DNA from: Desulfuromusa sp.
GTDB taxonomy: Bacteria > Desulfobacterota > Desulfuromonadia > Desulfuromonadales > Geopsychrobacteraceae
Assembly (NCBI GenBank): GCA_016744595.1
Contig: JADGEB010000012.1
Coordinates: forward strand, 18,855-82,854
Reading direction: 5' to 3'
Length of the DNA: 64,000 nucleotides
This document shows positions 46,706 through 55,740 of this stretch, piece after piece (the first letter of the stretch is position 1; every line of letters begins with the position of its first letter). Below the pieces are notes generated by a model. It did not search any database and had not been told where the DNA came from. It worked only from the letters and a program-made list of their open reading frames with translations. The translations under genes and the position numbers were made by a program.

Positions 46706-46734
46706 AAAACGGAATCCTTTTTGGGTTCCGTTTT
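46706..46734 (+). terminator. Hairpin inside the operon after the major pilin
   Basis: AAAACGGAATCC pairs with GGGTTCCGTTTT (one G-T wobble) with a short T-rich loop and a TTTT tail. Probable partial terminator or 3'-stabilising hairpin between mshA and the minor pilin genes. Confidence 0.65.
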
Positions 46735-46758
46735 GAGTTTAATGTGGGGAATTCCTAA

Positions 46759-47205
46759 ATGGACAAATATTACCTTAAGAGTAAAGGTTTTACTCTTGTC
46801 GAATTGGTTATAACCATTCTTCTTTTGGGAATTGTCTCAGTGGTTGCACTCCCTAAGTTCTTTAATATAAACGATTATCAAACCCGTGCAGCCTACGATG
46901 AAGTTGCTAGTGCAGTGCGCTATGCGCAAAAGCTTGCTGTGTCCAGTGGTTGTGAAGTGCAGGTTGATATTGCAGGGGGAGGTTACGCTCTTCAGCAACA
47001 TTCTACCAGTTGTACAACCGGTTTGTTCACAACAATCAGCAACCATCCAGTAACCAGTAACCACATCTCAGGCTTGAGTCTGTTCTCAACTCCAACCAAT
47101 TTTATTTTTGATGCTATGGGACGTAGTTCAGCTGCTGCGACGATCACTGTTGGAATCAATAGCTTTCACGTTATTGCTGAAACCGGTACTGTGGATGCCC
47201 TATGA
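46759..47205 (+). CDS. mshC: MshC-like minor pseudopilin
   Basis: 148 residues: leader to SKG, then FTLVELVITILLLGIVSVVALPKF. The following region (DEVASAVRYAQKLAVSSGCEVQVDIAGGGYAL ... IFDAMGRSS) is of the GspH/FimT-like minor pilin type. It overlaps mshD in an ATGA junction. Confidence 0.82.
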   Translation: MDKYYLKSKGFTLVELVITILLLGIVSVVALPKFFNINDYQTRAAYDEVASAVRYAQKLAVSSGCEVQVDIAGGGYALQQHSTSCTTGLFTTISNHPVTSNHISGLSLFSTPTNFIFDAMGRSSAAATITVGINSFHVIAETGTVDAL

Positions 47206-47666
47206 GAATTCATATTTATTCTAGAGAGACAAGCGGGTTTACCCTGATTGAACTGATTGTGGCAATGGTTGTTATTTCTGTTGCTCTTGCTGGGGTCATG
47301 TCTGTTATCAATTATACAACTCTACATTCAGCTGATCCGGTTTTGCGTCAGCAGGCAATCGCCATTGCTGAAGCCTATATGGAAGAAATTACGTTAAAAA
47401 ACTACACCGATCCTGATGTTGATGGTGAGGGCGCTCGACAGTTGTTTGATGATGTTGATGATTACAATGGCCTGGCTGATAGTGGTGCTGTTGATCAAAA
47501 CGGTCATGCTATTATTGGCTTGGAAAATTATTCGGTCAATGTCAGCGTCACTTCTCAAAACTATGGTTCAGCAGGGAATGAAGTTTCCGGATTGAAAATT
47601 GATGTGACTGTGACTGATCCGTCAGGAGAAAGTTTAATCCTGACCGGATACCGGGCAAATTATTGA
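47202..47666 (+). CDS. mshD: MshD-like minor pseudopilin
   Basis: 154 residues: leader to SG, then FTLIELIVAMVVISVALAGVMSVI. The Asp- and Gly-rich C-terminal part (DPDVDGEGARQLFDDVDDY) and AIAIAEAYMEEITLK match the GspI/PilV-like MshD proteins of MSHA clusters. Minor pilins prime assembly in the inner membrane. Confidence 0.82.
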   Translation: MRIHIYSRETSGFTLIELIVAMVVISVALAGVMSVINYTTLHSADPVLRQQAIAIAEAYMEEITLKNYTDPDVDGEGARQLFDDVDDYNGLADSGAVDQNGHAIIGLENYSVNVSVTSQNYGSAGNEVSGLKIDVTVTDPSGESLILTGYRANY

Positions 47667-47673
47667 GGGAAAA

Positions 47674-48486
47674 ATGGGTTTAGATCATCAAATAGCCTCA
47701 GAATCCGGATTTACTTTGATCGAAATGATCGTAGTGATCGTCATTGTCGGGATTCTGTCTGCACTTGGTGGACAGTTTATTGTTGCACCGGTGACTGGTT
47801 ATATTGATCTGTCGCGTCGAACCCGACTGGTTGATCAAGCTGAGATGTCTCTACGTAGGATGCAACGCGATATTCGTCATGCGCTGCCAAATAGTATTCG
47901 TATCGATGGAACCGGGCAATATCTTGAAATGTTGAATACCGTGGACGGTGGTCGATATCGACGTTATCCCGACCCGGTGACGGGGGGAGATATTCTGGAT
48001 TTTACTGCAGCTGATGGTGGCTTTGATGTTTTAGGAACCTTAAGCCAGGCTCCTACAGAAAATCATCATCTAATAGTTTATAACACTTCCTCTGCAGGGA
48101 GCAGTGGGAATGCTTATGCTGCTGCATCTGCTAATCGAGCTGTTGTTGGAGCAGGTAGCACAGCGACACATGTCAATTTGGTTCCCAATTATGATTTTAT
48201 CAATTCATCTCCTTATCAACGTTTTTTTCTTGTCGATCAACCTGTCACTTATGCTTGTGAGGGGGGTATATTGAATCGTTACGATGGTTATGCGATTGCA
48301 ACAGTTCAAGCAACGCCGCCTGCAGGTGGTGCAGGTCTTGTCGCTCGTAATATTGCTGGCTGCCAGTTCAGTTACGATCCGGGTGCCAGTCAGAGGGCTG
48401 GCTTGGTCACTTTAGAACTTTCCCTCTCCGAAGCGGGTGAGACGATCACGCTTTTGCATCAGGTTCATGTGGTGAATGCGCCATGA
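47674..48486 (+). CDS. mshO: MshO-like minor pseudopilin
   Basis: 270 residues: leader to ESG, then FTLIEMIVVIVIVGILSALGG. The helix continuation RRTRLVDQAEMSLRRMQRDIRHALPNS is typical of GspJ/MshO. It starts seven bases after mshD and overlaps mshP in an ATGA junction. Confidence 0.84.
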   Translation: MGLDHQIASESGFTLIEMIVVIVIVGILSALGGQFIVAPVTGYIDLSRRTRLVDQAEMSLRRMQRDIRHALPNSIRIDGTGQYLEMLNTVDGGRYRRYPDPVTGGDILDFTAADGGFDVLGTLSQAPTENHHLIVYNTSSAGSSGNAYAAASANRAVVGAGSTATHVNLVPNYDFINSSPYQRFFLVDQPVTYACEGGILNRYDGYAIATVQATPPAGGAGLVARNIAGCQFSYDPGASQRAGLVTLELSLSEAGETITLLHQVHVVNAP

Positions 48487-48881
48487 AAGCAGTACTAATC
48501 TTAAAAAATAAAGCTGGTTTTACACTGGTTCAGGCAATTTTTATCCTTGTAGTTCTGTCATTACTTGGTGTGGTGATGATGCGTTTGATCGGAGTACAAA
48601 ATTCTACCAGTGTTTTTGCTCTACAGGGAGCAAGAGCCTATCAGGCTGCGCGAAGCGGATTGGAATGGGGGGCTGCACGTGCCGGCACGGGAAATTCGTG
48701 TAATGGTGCAATGACAGTTGACAATTTTATGGTTAATGTCACTTGCTCCAGCCAGATTTTTACTGAGGGACCGATTGGCCCGTACGAGGTTTATCGGGTG
48801 AATGCAACCGCTACCTATGGAAGTTATGGTTCTCCAGATTTTATTTCCCGTCGTGCCGAGATGAAGGTTGGATTTCCATGA
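48483..48881 (+). CDS. mshP: MshP-like minor pseudopilin without Glu5
   Basis: 132 residues: leader to KAG, then FTLVQAIFILVVLSLLGVVMM. The residue at mature position 5 is Gln, not the usual Glu. GspK/PilX-type tip pseudopilins also lack Glu5, as they need no salt bridge to an earlier subunit, so this protein is a good candidate to sit at the pilus tip, below MshQ. The segment GARAYQAARSGLEWGAARA is the PilX/MshP mark. Confidence 0.82.
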   Translation: MKAVLILKNKAGFTLVQAIFILVVLSLLGVVMMRLIGVQNSTSVFALQGARAYQAARSGLEWGAARAGTGNSCNGAMTVDNFMVNVTCSSQIFTEGPIGPYEVYRVNATATYGSYGSPDFISRRAEMKVGFP

Positions 48882-51800
48882 GGTTTTTAGGTCGATTGTT
48901 AATAGCTTTTTGTCTTTGTTTCTTACTGATAACGTCTGTATTTGCAGATGTTTTTATTGAGAATGTTACTTTGGATGGAGCCACACAGGTCAATGTCGCA
49001 CCTTCAGCAACTATTAGTACTCAAGTAACTGGCCGTACGACGACCACCGGTGGAGGAGGGAGCGACAACTGGCGTTCTCTTTCATGGAGGATTGGTTCCG
49101 GGTCATCTACTTGCGAAAATTATTTCAATTATTATTCTGCGGGTACACATACTCCAGGTTCATTTAATATTACTGCACCAAATATCGACGGTACCTATTC
49201 CGTTAGCTTTACTGCCTATCGAAATAATAACTGCAATTCAGGGGCAAGTGCACCCTATGTTGTGTCGAATGCCATTACGGTTGGCGGAGTATCTGAAGTC
49301 AATTACCAGTTTGATGAAACGTTCTGGGCAGGTGTTTCAGGGGAAGTCAGTGACAGCAGTGGCAATAATTTTCACGCAACAGCAACCAATGGTCCAACAA
49401 CCGCAGCAGTTTCCCCGGCAATTCCTGGTAACCCTGGAACTTGTTATTATGGAGTATTTGATGGCGTTGATGATTATGTTGCTCTTCCTCCAACTTACCC
49501 TGACTTAACGGCTGATTACACAATTACTGCGTGGATCAGAACGACGGATAATACTCGTCCAGGCCAACGGATTCTGATTGATGATCCAAACAACACCCAG
49601 GGGTTTGGTTTAAGTTTAGGTGATGGAGGAGCCGGGCAAGTCAGGTTTTTTTCACGCAGCACCAGCTCAATTATTCTTGATACCCCGAATGTCATAGCGA
49701 ACAACACCTGGTATTTTGTTGCTGCCGTTGCCGATATTACCAACAATACAAAAAGAATCTATGTGTACGATCAAACCGGTAATCAATTGGCTGCTGTCTC
49801 CGATACATATACCGGATCATGGGGCTTTGACGCCGGCAATGCTTCGATGGGAGGAGAAAATAATTCCTCCGGTGAATCTGGTCCTAGTTTTCATTTTCTG
49901 GGTAATCTTGATGAACTCAGAGTGCATGCTGGGGCACTGACTGCGGCGCAGATCGGGGCTCTTCAGAATGCCGCCCGAATGTGCGTATACCCTATTGCTG
50001 AGTACCGTTTTGAAGGTTGTGATTGGACAACCGGTGCAGTTGTGCAAGATGAACTTGGAAATTACCCGGGTTCTGTTGTCCAGGGCGCTCACACCGCCCC
50101 TGGTACAGATTATGGTGGTGGTTTATGTAACGTTGCCAACCTGCAGAACGAGGGAACAGATTATGATCGCCATATTTCTTTGGCCGGGAATCCGATTCCA
50201 CTTAGTGGTGACTGGACGCTGATGATGTGGATTAATTTTCCCCCAGGATTCAATCGTCATTATCCCTACAATAATTATCGCTATAGTGTTATTGCCGGCG
50301 GTGATCACGACCTCTGCTGGATACGTGAACATACAACAACCGGAGAGAGGCATTGGGGTGCGTCCAGTAGTCCGACTGCTTATGTTGCTGCATTCCCAAG
50401 TACGCTGACGGGTTGGCACCACCTGACTTTTGTCGGTAATGGAACAAATACCGATTTATATGTCGATGGTGTTTACTCTAATTCTGTGGGTTATAAACAA
50501 AATGGAAATTATACCAGCATTGGAACAACTGCAGACTCAGTGGGGACAAATGCTCGCCAAAACCTGGACACTCAACTGGATGAACTGAAATTCTATGATG
50601 GTGCTCTTCCGGCCACAAATATTTCTGCAATTTATACAATGGAAAATGCTGGTTTTCGCTGGGATGGGGGGGCTCCAAACTGTCAGATTTGTGGTGCCGT
50701 TGACCATATTCGTATCGAGCATACTGGTGTCGGGCTCACCTGCCAGCGTTCCGATATTACCCTTCGAGCCTGCGCAGATACGGCTTGTTCCAGTGAATCA
50801 AGTGATTCTGTCACCGTAGCAATGACACCTTCTTCAGCGAATCCCCCGACTTGGATTGGCGGGGACTCCTTCACTTTTACCGGCCACCAGAACTTACAAT
50901 TAAGACAGACCGTTCCAGGTTCCCTGCCTCTGGGCTTGATTAACCCGAATCCTGTGCCGACAAATGGCTACCGGTGCTATGACTCTGGAATTGAGGGTGA
51001 TTGTGATATTGAGTTCTATGATTCCGGGTTTATTTTTGACATACCGGACTTAACTTCCTGCCAGACATCACCAAGTGTTTCTCTACAGGCTGTTCGCACC
51101 GACAATACCTCTCAGACCTGTGTTGCTGATGGTGGTTTTGCCAGTGCCACGAAGACGGTCAATTTCTGGAGCACCTATGTCAATCCCCTTGTAGGGAACG
51201 AACAGATTGTTCTGAACGCGACTGATGTGGCAACCAGTACCCCAGGAACCGGAATCCCGATGAGCTTTGATGCGAATGCAACGGCCAGTTTCACAGTGAA
51301 CTATCCTGATACCGGGCAGATGCAGTTGAATACACGCTACGATGGCATGGGTGCTGAAGAAGCCGGGTTGGTTATGTTGGGCGCCGATAGTTTTATTGCC
51401 CGACCGGTTGGCCTCTGTGTTTATTCAGATGATGCCAATGCTGATTGTATTTCAGGCAGTGGCTCCTGCTCTCTTTTTCACAAAGTTGATGAAAGTTTCA
51501 ACCTTAAAATCAAAGGGGTTTGTTGGGAATCGAGCGCTGATACTGATTTTTGCAGTGGGAATTCGACAACACAAAATTTTCAACTCAGTTCGATTCCGAT
51601 TGTGCAGAATCTGGTGGCTCCATCAGGAGGTAGTGCCGGTAGTCTCGGGGTCTCATCAATCGAGATTTCAGCAGCAGATAGTGGTGAACATATCATCACT
51701 AATCAGACGGTTTCTGAGGTCGGGGTCTACACTTTTACTGCAACACCGCCAAACTATTTCGGGGCTCCTTTGCCTGTAGCAACTTCGGTCAATATTGGTC

Positions 51801-52705
51801 GCTTTACCCCAGATCATTTTATAACATCAATTACGCATAATGGAGTATTCCAAGATGCTTGTACTGGGTTCACGTATGCCGGACAAGAATTCAGTTATGC
51901 TTCCCCCAATTTTCCAGAAATGTTGGTGGCCGCAACTGGAAGTGCCGGGAATACAACCGTCAACTATCGTGATGATTTTGTCAAAATAACCGATCCATCC
52001 ACCCAGATCAACATGCCAGCGGTGACTACTGATAGTAGCAATATCGGGGCACTTACTAACCCACTTGCCCTGTCCTGGTCTCCTACTGTTAGTAGCCTGC
52101 ATCCTAATGATGACGGAACCCTGACCTTTACTCTGGGGGCAGATCAATTCACCTACACGCGAGAAGCCAATGCCCTGGTCACCCCTTTCACAACTGATGT
52201 ACAGCTTTCTGTGACTGCCATTACGGATAGTGATGGTATTGCTGCAACGGGGTTGCCGACTGTTTTTTTACCAACCGGAACAGAAATACGTTATGGGCAA
52301 ATGCAATTGCAGAATGCTTATGGCTCTGAAACTTTGCCGTTGACAATTTCAGTGCTGACTGAATACTACGATGGAAGTAGTTTTATTCTTAATTCACTTG
52401 ATAGTTGTACCAACTATGATTTTAACAATTTGGCATTGTCCAATTATCAGGGGAATCTCATTGCAGGTAACACTACTGCTTCCGGAAGCGGAACATTGCT
52501 CTCCGGAATTGGCAATAACCTTGGGTTGAGTGCTCCGGGTGTGGGGCATGATGGCAGTGTCGATTTGACGCTTGATTTATCGCAGGCCACTGGTGCAAAT
52601 ATGGAATGGCTTCAAGTGGGGGGGAATAATCCAATCGCAAAAGCGACATTCGGAATTTTTAAAGGGAATCCAAGGCTGATTTACATGCGGGAATCAATCT
52701 GGTAA
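48878..52705 (+). CDS. mshQ: MshQ-like large secreted protein with LamG-like regions
   Basis: 1275 residues. A signal peptide (to about FADVF, residue 23-26) precedes an Ig-like region, two concanavalin/LamG-type regions (about 143-362 and 374-590; each with a DYTITAWIRTT- or DWTLMMWINFP-type strand and a later LDELRVHAG / LDELKFYDG strand), and a long Cys- and Ser-rich C-terminal part (about 600-1275) of the DUF6701/MshQ type, ending KATFGIFKGNPRLIYMRE. LamG folds bind sugars or proteins, so this is probably the surface adhesin carried at the pilus tip with MshP. Overlaps mshP in an ATGA junction. No sortase or anchor motif. Confidence 0.88.
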   Translation: MRFLGRLLIAFCLCFLLITSVFADVFIENVTLDGATQVNVAPSATISTQVTGRTTTTGGGGSDNWRSLSWRIGSGSSTCENYFNYYSAGTHTPGSFNITAPNIDGTYSVSFTAYRNNNCNSGASAPYVVSNAITVGGVSEVNYQFDETFWAGVSGEVSDSSGNNFHATATNGPTTAAVSPAIPGNPGTCYYGVFDGVDDYVALPPTYPDLTADYTITAWIRTTDNTRPGQRILIDDPNNTQGFGLSLGDGGAGQVRFFSRSTSSIILDTPNVIANNTWYFVAAVADITNNTKRIYVYDQTGNQLAAVSDTYTGSWGFDAGNASMGGENNSSGESGPSFHFLGNLDELRVHAGALTAAQIGALQNAARMCVYPIAEYRFEGCDWTTGAVVQDELGNYPGSVVQGAHTAPGTDYGGGLCNVANLQNEGTDYDRHISLAGNPIPLSGDWTLMMWINFPPGFNRHYPYNNYRYSVIAGGDHDLCWIREHTTTGERHWGASSSPTAYVAAFPSTLTGWHHLTFVGNGTNTDLYVDGVYSNSVGYKQNGNYTSIGTTADSVGTNARQNLDTQLDELKFYDGALPATNISAIYTMENAGFRWDGGAPNCQICGAVDHIRIEHTGVGLTCQRSDITLRACADTACSSESSDSVTVAMTPSSANPPTWIGGDSFTFTGHQNLQLRQTVPGSLPLGLINPNPVPTNGYRCYDSGIEGDCDIEFYDSGFIFDIPDLTSCQTSPSVSLQAVRTDNTSQTCVADGGFASATKTVNFWSTYVNPLVGNEQIVLNATDVATSTPGTGIPMSFDANATASFTVNYPDTGQMQLNTRYDGMGAEEAGLVMLGADSFIARPVGLCVYSDDANADCISGSGSCSLFHKVDESFNLKIKGVCWESSADTDFCSGNSTTQNFQLSSIPIVQNLVAPSGGSAGSLGVSSIEISAADSGEHIITNQTVSEVGVYTFTATPPNYFGAPLPVATSVNIGRFTPDHFITSITHNGVFQDACTGFTYAGQEFSYASPNFPEMLVAATGSAGNTTVNYRDDFVKITDPSTQINMPAVTTDSSNIGALTNPLALSWSPTVSSLHPNDDGTLTFTLGADQFTYTREANALVTPFTTDVQLSVTAITDSDGIAATGLPTVFLPTGTEIRYGQMQLQNAYGSETLPLTISVLTEYYDGSSFILNSLDSCTNYDFNNLALSNYQGNLIAGNTTASGSGTLLSGIGNNLGLSAPGVGHDGSVDLTLDLSQATGANMEWLQVGGNNPIAKATFGIFKGNPRLIYMRESIW

Positions 52706-52763
52706 ACAAAGGTAGTTTTTTTCTAGGAAAAATCTATATAGCAAGTTTTATATTGTGAACACT

Positions 52764-52802
52764 AAAAAAAGACCCCACCGGAAAGCCGGTGGGGTCTTTT
52801 TT
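52764..52802. terminator. Strong bidirectional terminator after the MSHA operon
   Basis: GACCCCACCGG-AAAG-CCGGTGGGGTC with A- and T-runs at the ends: an 11-bp GC-rich perfect stem that should stop both the pilus operon and the convergent CoA-transferase gene. Confidence 0.93.
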
Positions 52803-52825
52803 ACTACAATTTTAAATTACCGTAT

Positions 52826-54415
52826 TTAATCTTCGCAAAGATCAATTTTAATGTCCCAGCTCTTGATCCGCATGGTGCCATTTTGAGCAAGGTTTTGTTG
52901 CATTTTGAAGGCACGGTCGAACAACTGAGGCTCGTGACCAACGCCACGTGCGAGACAATCATTAGTAGCCATCTCAAGGTAATCGTTGAGGATAGGCTTA
53001 TACTCAGGGTGACCACATTTCTCAATGATAAGCTTGGCTCGCTCTTTTGGTGCAACACCGCGCAAGTCGGCCAGACCTTGCTCAGTAACCAGAACATCAA
53101 GATCGTGCTCAGTGTGGTCAATGTGTGGTGCTTTTGGTACTACACAAGTGATGCCATGTGGGTCAGTTTTACTTGGACGAGTTGATGGTGAGTGCATGAT
53201 CTTCAAGAAACCATTGCGTAAATAGTCACCGGAACCACCAAGGCCGTTGATCATACGGGTACCACCAACGAGAGTTGAGTTTGCATGACCATACATGTCA
53301 AATTCAACTGGGGTGTTCATGGCGATACAACCGAGACGGCGAATTGGTTCAGGAGCATTGGAAATTGACAATGGACGCAGAACACACTTACCAAAGTACT
53401 TATCCCAGTTATCAAAGAAACGTGGGAAGCCAGGATCTTCTGACAGAGAAAGTGAACAGGCTGAAGCAAAGTTCAATTTGCCTGAATCGAAGAAGTCGAG
53501 CATGGTGTCCTGCAGAACCTCGGTGAAGACGCTGAGGTTAGTGAAAGGACCATTCGCAAGACCACCAACAACTGCATTGGCGATGGAACCAACACCAGAT
53601 TGTAGTGGCAACAGGTTCTCTGGGAGACGACCCATTTTTACTTCATGGGCAAAGAATTCCATAAGGTGACCAGCAATAGCGTCGGAAGTGTCATCCTGAC
53701 CTGCAAACGCACGACCTTTGTCACGATGCTTGGACTCAACAACAGCGATGATTTTGTCAGGGTCACAAGGAACGTATGGAGTACCGATGCGGGTGTGAGC
53801 TTCGGTGATCAAGAACGGAGCACGATTTGGTGGCTTCTGCTGCATGTGGATGTCATGCAGGCCTTCAAAGGAAGGCTGTCCAGTGTTGACTTCAATAATG
53901 ATTTTGTCACACAGGTTGATCGCTTCAGCGACGATACCGCAGGATGAGGTTAGAGCCAGACCGCAATCTTCGGTGATGGCAGAAACTTCGATGATACCAA
54001 TATCATAACGACCATTCTCAGTGTAGAAACCGTAGCTGATGTCCTGAGCAAACAGGCCAAGGTGCTTGTCACCCATGCGGATACGACCAGCGTTGATCCC
54101 TTTGGCGATGTTTTTACCGGTCTGGTAGGGCCAGCGACGATCGATCATGTCGAGGGTTGCCCAACGGTCTTCTGTCTCGGCACCAACAGAAGCACCGATG
54201 AAGAGGTTGAACTTCATCTTGCCTTGCAGATTATTCGCCTCAACATGATCAGCCAGAGCAATAGGAACCGCTTTTGGGTAGCCAGCCGGGGTAAACCCAG
54301 ACCAGAGAAGGTTTTCGCCGCCTTTGAAGTACTGAATGCAGTCTTCTGCCGTCTGTACTTTACTGAGCAGTGACTTGCGACGTACACGATCTTGAAGTGT
54401 TCCGAATTCGGACAT
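52826..54415 (-). CDS. Succinyl-CoA:acetate CoA-transferase (acetyl-CoA hydrolase/transferase family)
   Basis: 529 residues of the class I CoA-transferase type (Cat1/AarC-like). The likely catalytic Glu299 is in SVFTEVLQD, with the glycine-rich QSGVGSIANAVVGGL before it and GGSGDYLRNGF later. In Geobacter relatives this enzyme activates acetate with succinyl-CoA, replacing succinyl-CoA synthetase in the oxidative TCA cycle. The ATG at 54415 is preceded by a strong AGGAGG; the frame opens 13 codons earlier. A promoter about 190 bases upstream gives a long leader. Confidence 0.92.
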   Translation of the reverse strand: MSEFGTLQDRVRRKSLLSKVQTAEDCIQYFKGGENLLWSGFTPAGYPKAVPIALADHVEANNLQGKMKFNLFIGASVGAETEDRWATLDMIDRRWPYQTGKNIAKGINAGRIRMGDKHLGLFAQDISYGFYTENGRYDIGIIEVSAITEDCGLALTSSCGIVAEAINLCDKIIIEVNTGQPSFEGLHDIHMQQKPPNRAPFLITEAHTRIGTPYVPCDPDKIIAVVESKHRDKGRAFAGQDDTSDAIAGHLMEFFAHEVKMGRLPENLLPLQSGVGSIANAVVGGLANGPFTNLSVFTEVLQDTMLDFFDSGKLNFASACSLSLSEDPGFPRFFDNWDKYFGKCVLRPLSISNAPEPIRRLGCIAMNTPVEFDMYGHANSTLVGGTRMINGLGGSGDYLRNGFLKIMHSPSTRPSKTDPHGITCVVPKAPHIDHTEHDLDVLVTEQGLADLRGVAPKERAKLIIEKCGHPEYKPILNDYLEMATNDCLARGVGHEPQLFDRAFKMQQNLAQNGTMRIKSWDIKIDLCED

Positions 54416-54770
54416 TCTCTCTCCTCCTATGAAAGGATAATGATGCCTTGGCACCTGTTAAAAAAGCTGTTAAAACAGCGCTATGTTTGGTTTGTTTAGG
54501 TCTAATTGCTTGATATCTATAGGGAAAACATCTAGATTGGACTGTTTCTTTCTCCCTTGCTGTCAACTAAATAACACCACAAAAAGAACAGCGTTTCTTA
54601 TATAATGTTGGGATCAATCAAGTCAAGGGAAAATATGGTTGCAGAGATGAAATTATCATTTCTGGTAATTGGTTGGTTTTCATACATTTTTATACAAATA
54701 AAGCTGTATCTCTTGATCGTAAAAATGTAATCCGGCTAGATTTTTCAAAGATTCCTGAAGAATTTAATGT
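54416..54770. other. Leader and intergenic region upstream of the CoA-transferase
   Basis: This 355-base stretch holds the CoA-transferase leader (~175 bases from the proposed promoter) and the gap to bamD. A second minus-strand TTGACA lies near 54560 without a clear partner. Two short plus-strand frames (a 31-codon hydrophobic ORF from 54635, and a longer open frame ending at 54774 with no start codon) were seen but are not convincing. No riboswitch was recognised. Confidence 0.35.
54599..54626 (-). promoter_or_regulatory. Probable CoA-transferase promoter
   Basis: On the minus strand TTGACT (complement of 54621-54626), 16 bases, then TATATA (54599-54604). It points at the CoA-transferase gene with a ~175-base leader. 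Confidence 0.5.
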
Positions 54771-55517
54771 CTAATTCTCTTTCTCCAGTAGCTCTTGAGC
54801 GTCTTCAATATAATCACTTCCTGGGAGTTCTTCAACAAGCCGGTTGAAAATATCTTTAACTTTGTCTTGCTGATTTATTTTTAAATAAGCACTACCAAGA
54901 TAAAAATAAGCCTCATCGCGGTAATAATAATCGGGAAATGTTTCCAGGATCCCTTCCAGGCGATCAATGGCAGGTTGATACTGCTTTCTTTTTAGATAAA
55001 ATTTTCCAACATAAACTTCATGCTCTGCCAAACGTGTTCTACAACGTTGAACCAGGTCTCCTGCTTCCTGCGCTTGTGGATCATTAGGAAAACGTCGTGC
55101 TAGCTCTTGAAAGCTATGGAGCGCATTTTTGGTGCTGGTTTGGTCTCTGTCTGGAGATAGTATTTGTTGATAATAGCTAAGCCCCATCCGATAGAGAATT
55201 GTAGCGGCACGAAAATCGTTAGGGTGCTGCTTAAGGAAATCCTGAAATGCTATAGCCGCTTCTTCATAGCGTTTTGATATGTAATAGGCTTCAGCAATTT
55301 TTAACTCAGCCAGCATGCTTAATTCGGGTGAGTAAAAAGTATCCCGAACTTTTTCCCAGGAAGCGATAGCATCGTCATAGAGATTGCTTTCAAAGTAATC
55401 TTCACCCTCTTGAAAATATTTTTCAGCTGAGGTTTGTGGTTTAACTTTTGTCCCCCCACAGGCAGACAAAAACAGGCAGATTAAAATTGGAACTAGATAT
55501 TTATATTTTTGTTTCAT
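54771..55517 (-). CDS. bamD: Outer membrane assembly lipoprotein BamD
   Basis: 248 residues. A lipoprotein signal ends in LSAC (cysteine about residue 20). Five TPR-like repeats follow (AEKYFQEGEDYFESNLYDDAIASWEKV; KRYEEAAIAFQDFLKQHPND; ALHSFQELARRFPNDPQA; KQYQPAIDRLEGILETFPDY; NQQDKVKDIFNRLVEELPGS). BamD with BamA folds outer-membrane proteins, including secretins such as MshL. An earlier in-frame Met (55577) would put 20 odd residues before the signal, so 55517 is chosen. Confidence 0.93.
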   Translation of the reverse strand: MKQKYKYLVPILICLFLSACGGTKVKPQTSAEKYFQEGEDYFESNLYDDAIASWEKVRDTFYSPELSMLAELKIAEAYYISKRYEEAAIAFQDFLKQHPNDFRAATILYRMGLSYYQQILSPDRDQTSTKNALHSFQELARRFPNDPQAQEAGDLVQRCRTRLAEHEVYVGKFYLKRKQYQPAIDRLEGILETFPDYYYRDEAYFYLGSAYLKINQQDKVKDIFNRLVEELPGSDYIEDAQELLEKEN

Positions 55518-55740
55518 CACAATTTGTTCCTTTATTGATGCTCTCGTAAAAAGCAAAAGAGCTGGAAGCTCCATCATTTGATGCCAAGAAGCTACGGAAT
55601 ATGACTCTGTTTGTCAATCATCTAACCACACTGTGTTGGTAATGGAGGGATACTTGCTGTCGATATGCTGATTGACACTTGTTAATTTCTAATTGATAAT
55701 AACCGGGCTTTATCGATACTTCTATTGATCTGGAATTAGT

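Noticed and set aside
54635..54730. 31-codon hydrophobic plus-strand ORF with an AAGGGA-like site
   Set aside because: It overlaps the probable CoA-transferase promoter on the other strand, is very short and has no recognised relatives; chance is the simpler explanation.
54580..54774. Open plus-strand frame of about 62 codons with a protein-like C-terminus (RLDFSKIPEEFNV)
   Set aside because: No ATG, GTG or TTG start with a ribosome site is found, and its stop overlaps the bamD end; could be a remnant but is not supportable.
55580..55740. Fluoride riboswitch upstream of crcB
   Set aside because: No GG-GATGG or AACCGCC-type core is present in the leader.
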